Source: Nautilus pompilius | Taxonomy: Eukaryota; Mollusca; Cephalopoda; Nautilida; Nautilidae | Length of the DNA stretch: 64,000 bases | Assembly (NCBI GenBank): GCA_018389105.1 | Contig: JACATO010001218.1 | Coordinates: forward strand, 26,769-90,768 | Direction: 5' to 3' | Shown here: piece after piece, positions 62,463 to 64,000 of the stretch | Position numbering within the stretch: position 1 is the stretch's first letter | How the letters are laid out: each line of letters opens with the position of its first letter | Translations under genes and position numbers: made by a program | Notes under the pieces: generated by a model | Database searches by the model: none | What the model saw: the letters and a program-made list of their open reading frames with translations, nothing else | Told to the model about the DNA's origin: nothing

Positions 62463-62734
62463 GAGATTTACTTATCCATTTCAGTAAACTTATTATTGGT
62501 AGCGCGAACAATTAATATTTTAAAATGTAATTAAATATTTCGGATTAATAATTCTGGCAACCAGGCTGGTTCTCAACATCTATGCTGAAGATGACAGCAA
62601 AAATAAAGAACCGAAACGCGAATATAGATGGACCAGTCTTAAGTTCGAAAGAAATAGAAAAAAGAATTAGTCTTCCTTTTTTAAAATAAAGACTGTGTCC
62701 AATTATTGATTAATGTGACAGTTATACTATATTA

Positions 62735-62766
<32 letters not shown>

Positions 62767-64000
62767 TATTATTATATTATTATTATTATTATTATTAAAT
62801 TTATTATTTATTATTATAAAAGTCTGTTACAGTTATCGTTTCTAGCAAAGATGGTTACTACACGACCTTATTTATTTATTTTTAGAGATAATAATTTACT
62901 TCGTATTTTTGTATATTTACATCTGATTTTTCTTTGCTGAGGACAGCAAACTAAGATCATTTATTTATTGATATCTTTAAAGATTCTCTGGTTTACACAC
63001 GTATCGATTTCGGTCAACAGAACCGGAAATGAGATAACGTCTGTGTGTGTGTTGGGTCTGAAAGTCTGCGACTGCCAGCTATTTCATACAATCGAAGATG
63101 TCTTCTCCTGCCCATTACGTTCCTCATTATGTGGGATTTGAAAACAACTAATTTTTTCTCTCTTTTAAATTCCCTCTTTATCGTAATGACATCCTTTATA
63201 TTTCCTTTCTGGTTAATATCGTTTTTTTTTTATATGTTGTTTGGGCTGCGGTCGAGTCCGACTAGCGGAGCTGGTTTTGTGGCTGGCGATGGTTTAAGCA
63301 AAAACTAATTTGTTCTTTTGAACACTTTTTACATTAATGGTTTCTTGTTGTTTCTCCTGTCTCTCTGCCGTATTGAACATTTCTCAACGAGTTATTTTTG
63401 AAAGTGGCTGCTACGCGCCGCCGTCGAGACCGCTGGTGGCATTGAAAGCGGAGAAATTAAAGCAGCAGTTCTCCGAAGGGAGGCAGACAGACTTTCAATG
63501 GTTAACGGTTTTAAAAAAAGGAGCATGTAATTTGACGAGGAATACAGATCGATATACACTTTTAAAAAAAAAATCTTACAACTATTTAATTTTCTGCTAA
63601 AACCCTTAATAATACAAACGATGGCGCATGGACTCTATTTCAAATGATTTTAATTTAAAAAAAAAAAAGAAGAAAAAATGTATTATTTTTCTTTTTGTTA
63701 ATCAACCAGCTTATTGAATCAAACTGGCCGACAACTTTTAAGAAAATCCAAATGTCAATGCGATTTAATGACCGACTGGACAGGTTTGTCGTGTTATTCG
63801 GTCAGTGTTTTTTTCTGCGACACGCATCACCGCTTTTGTCTGTAATCCGAACCCCGCGAAGTAGCGTCCATAGTACTGAGTCTGTGTCCGTAATACCGGC
63901 TACGTGACCATATAATGCGGTCTGCAATAAGTGTTCGGGATTTTTTCGTGTCTGCGCGTGACCCTTCTCTGTAGTGTATTTAACGATACAATAAGAGCAA
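62463..64000. other. Unique AT-rich DNA to the window end
   Basis: An (ATT)n tract lies at 62,729-62,817. Plus-strand frames at 63,045-63,308, 63,337-63,600 and 63,695-63,907 have no recognised domain and end in or near A-runs. No gene is called. Confidence 0.55.
62729..62817. repeat. (ATT)n microsatellite
   Basis: Interrupted ATT/TATATT repeats of about 89 bp. Confidence 0.95.

Overview
This window looks like nuclear DNA of an animal, probably a vertebrate or near relative. The reasons are a decayed (CCCTAA)n telomere-type tract, a mariner and a Tigger/pogo-like element of vertebrate style, many long (ATT)n and (CT)n microsatellites, and CpG-deamination scars. A microsatellite-rich cartilaginous-fish or chimaera-like genome would fit, but no species can be named from sequence alone. 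There is no sign of bacterial, phage or organelle gene organisation, and I find no complete host gene. Nearly all long open frames are shadows of simple repeats or of the satellite.

Layout. 1-19,050 is unique, gene-poor DNA with CpG-dense patches (about 4.2-5.2, 8.2-8.7, 9.8-10.4, 12.5-13.9 and 15.4-16.4 kb), broken up by microsatellites. It holds a degenerate interstitial telomeric block (9.2-9.7 kb), a 1.43-kb ACAG/ACAA array (13.94-15.375 kb), a cluster of promoter or insulator-like motifs (6.1-6.4 kb), an 84-bp CGTCA-rich duplication (17.0 kb) and one weak candidate exon (17.64-17.85 kb).

19,052-59,380 is one 40-kb satellite array of more than a thousand 36-37-bp monomers sharing the core ACCGCTATATTAT. 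It is zoned: 37-mers at both outer ends, mixed 36/37-mer dimers inside them, and a 24-kb centre of 36-mers. It carries several generations of higher-order repeats and segmental copies, from 72 bp up to copies 15.7 kb apart. Two DNA transposons are inserted cleanly at TA in the monomer core: a dead 1,332-bp mariner (22,847-24,178) and a 583-bp Tigger/pogo-like MITE (54,004-54,586).

59,381-64,000 is again unique DNA with microsatellites, one CpG-rich patch near 61.4-62.3 kb and a SOX/POU-like motif pair.

The main biological story is the satellite: its zoned structure, its switch from 37 to 36 bp (which locks reading frames open), its recurrent internal duplication, and its use as a landing site for TA-targeting transposons.
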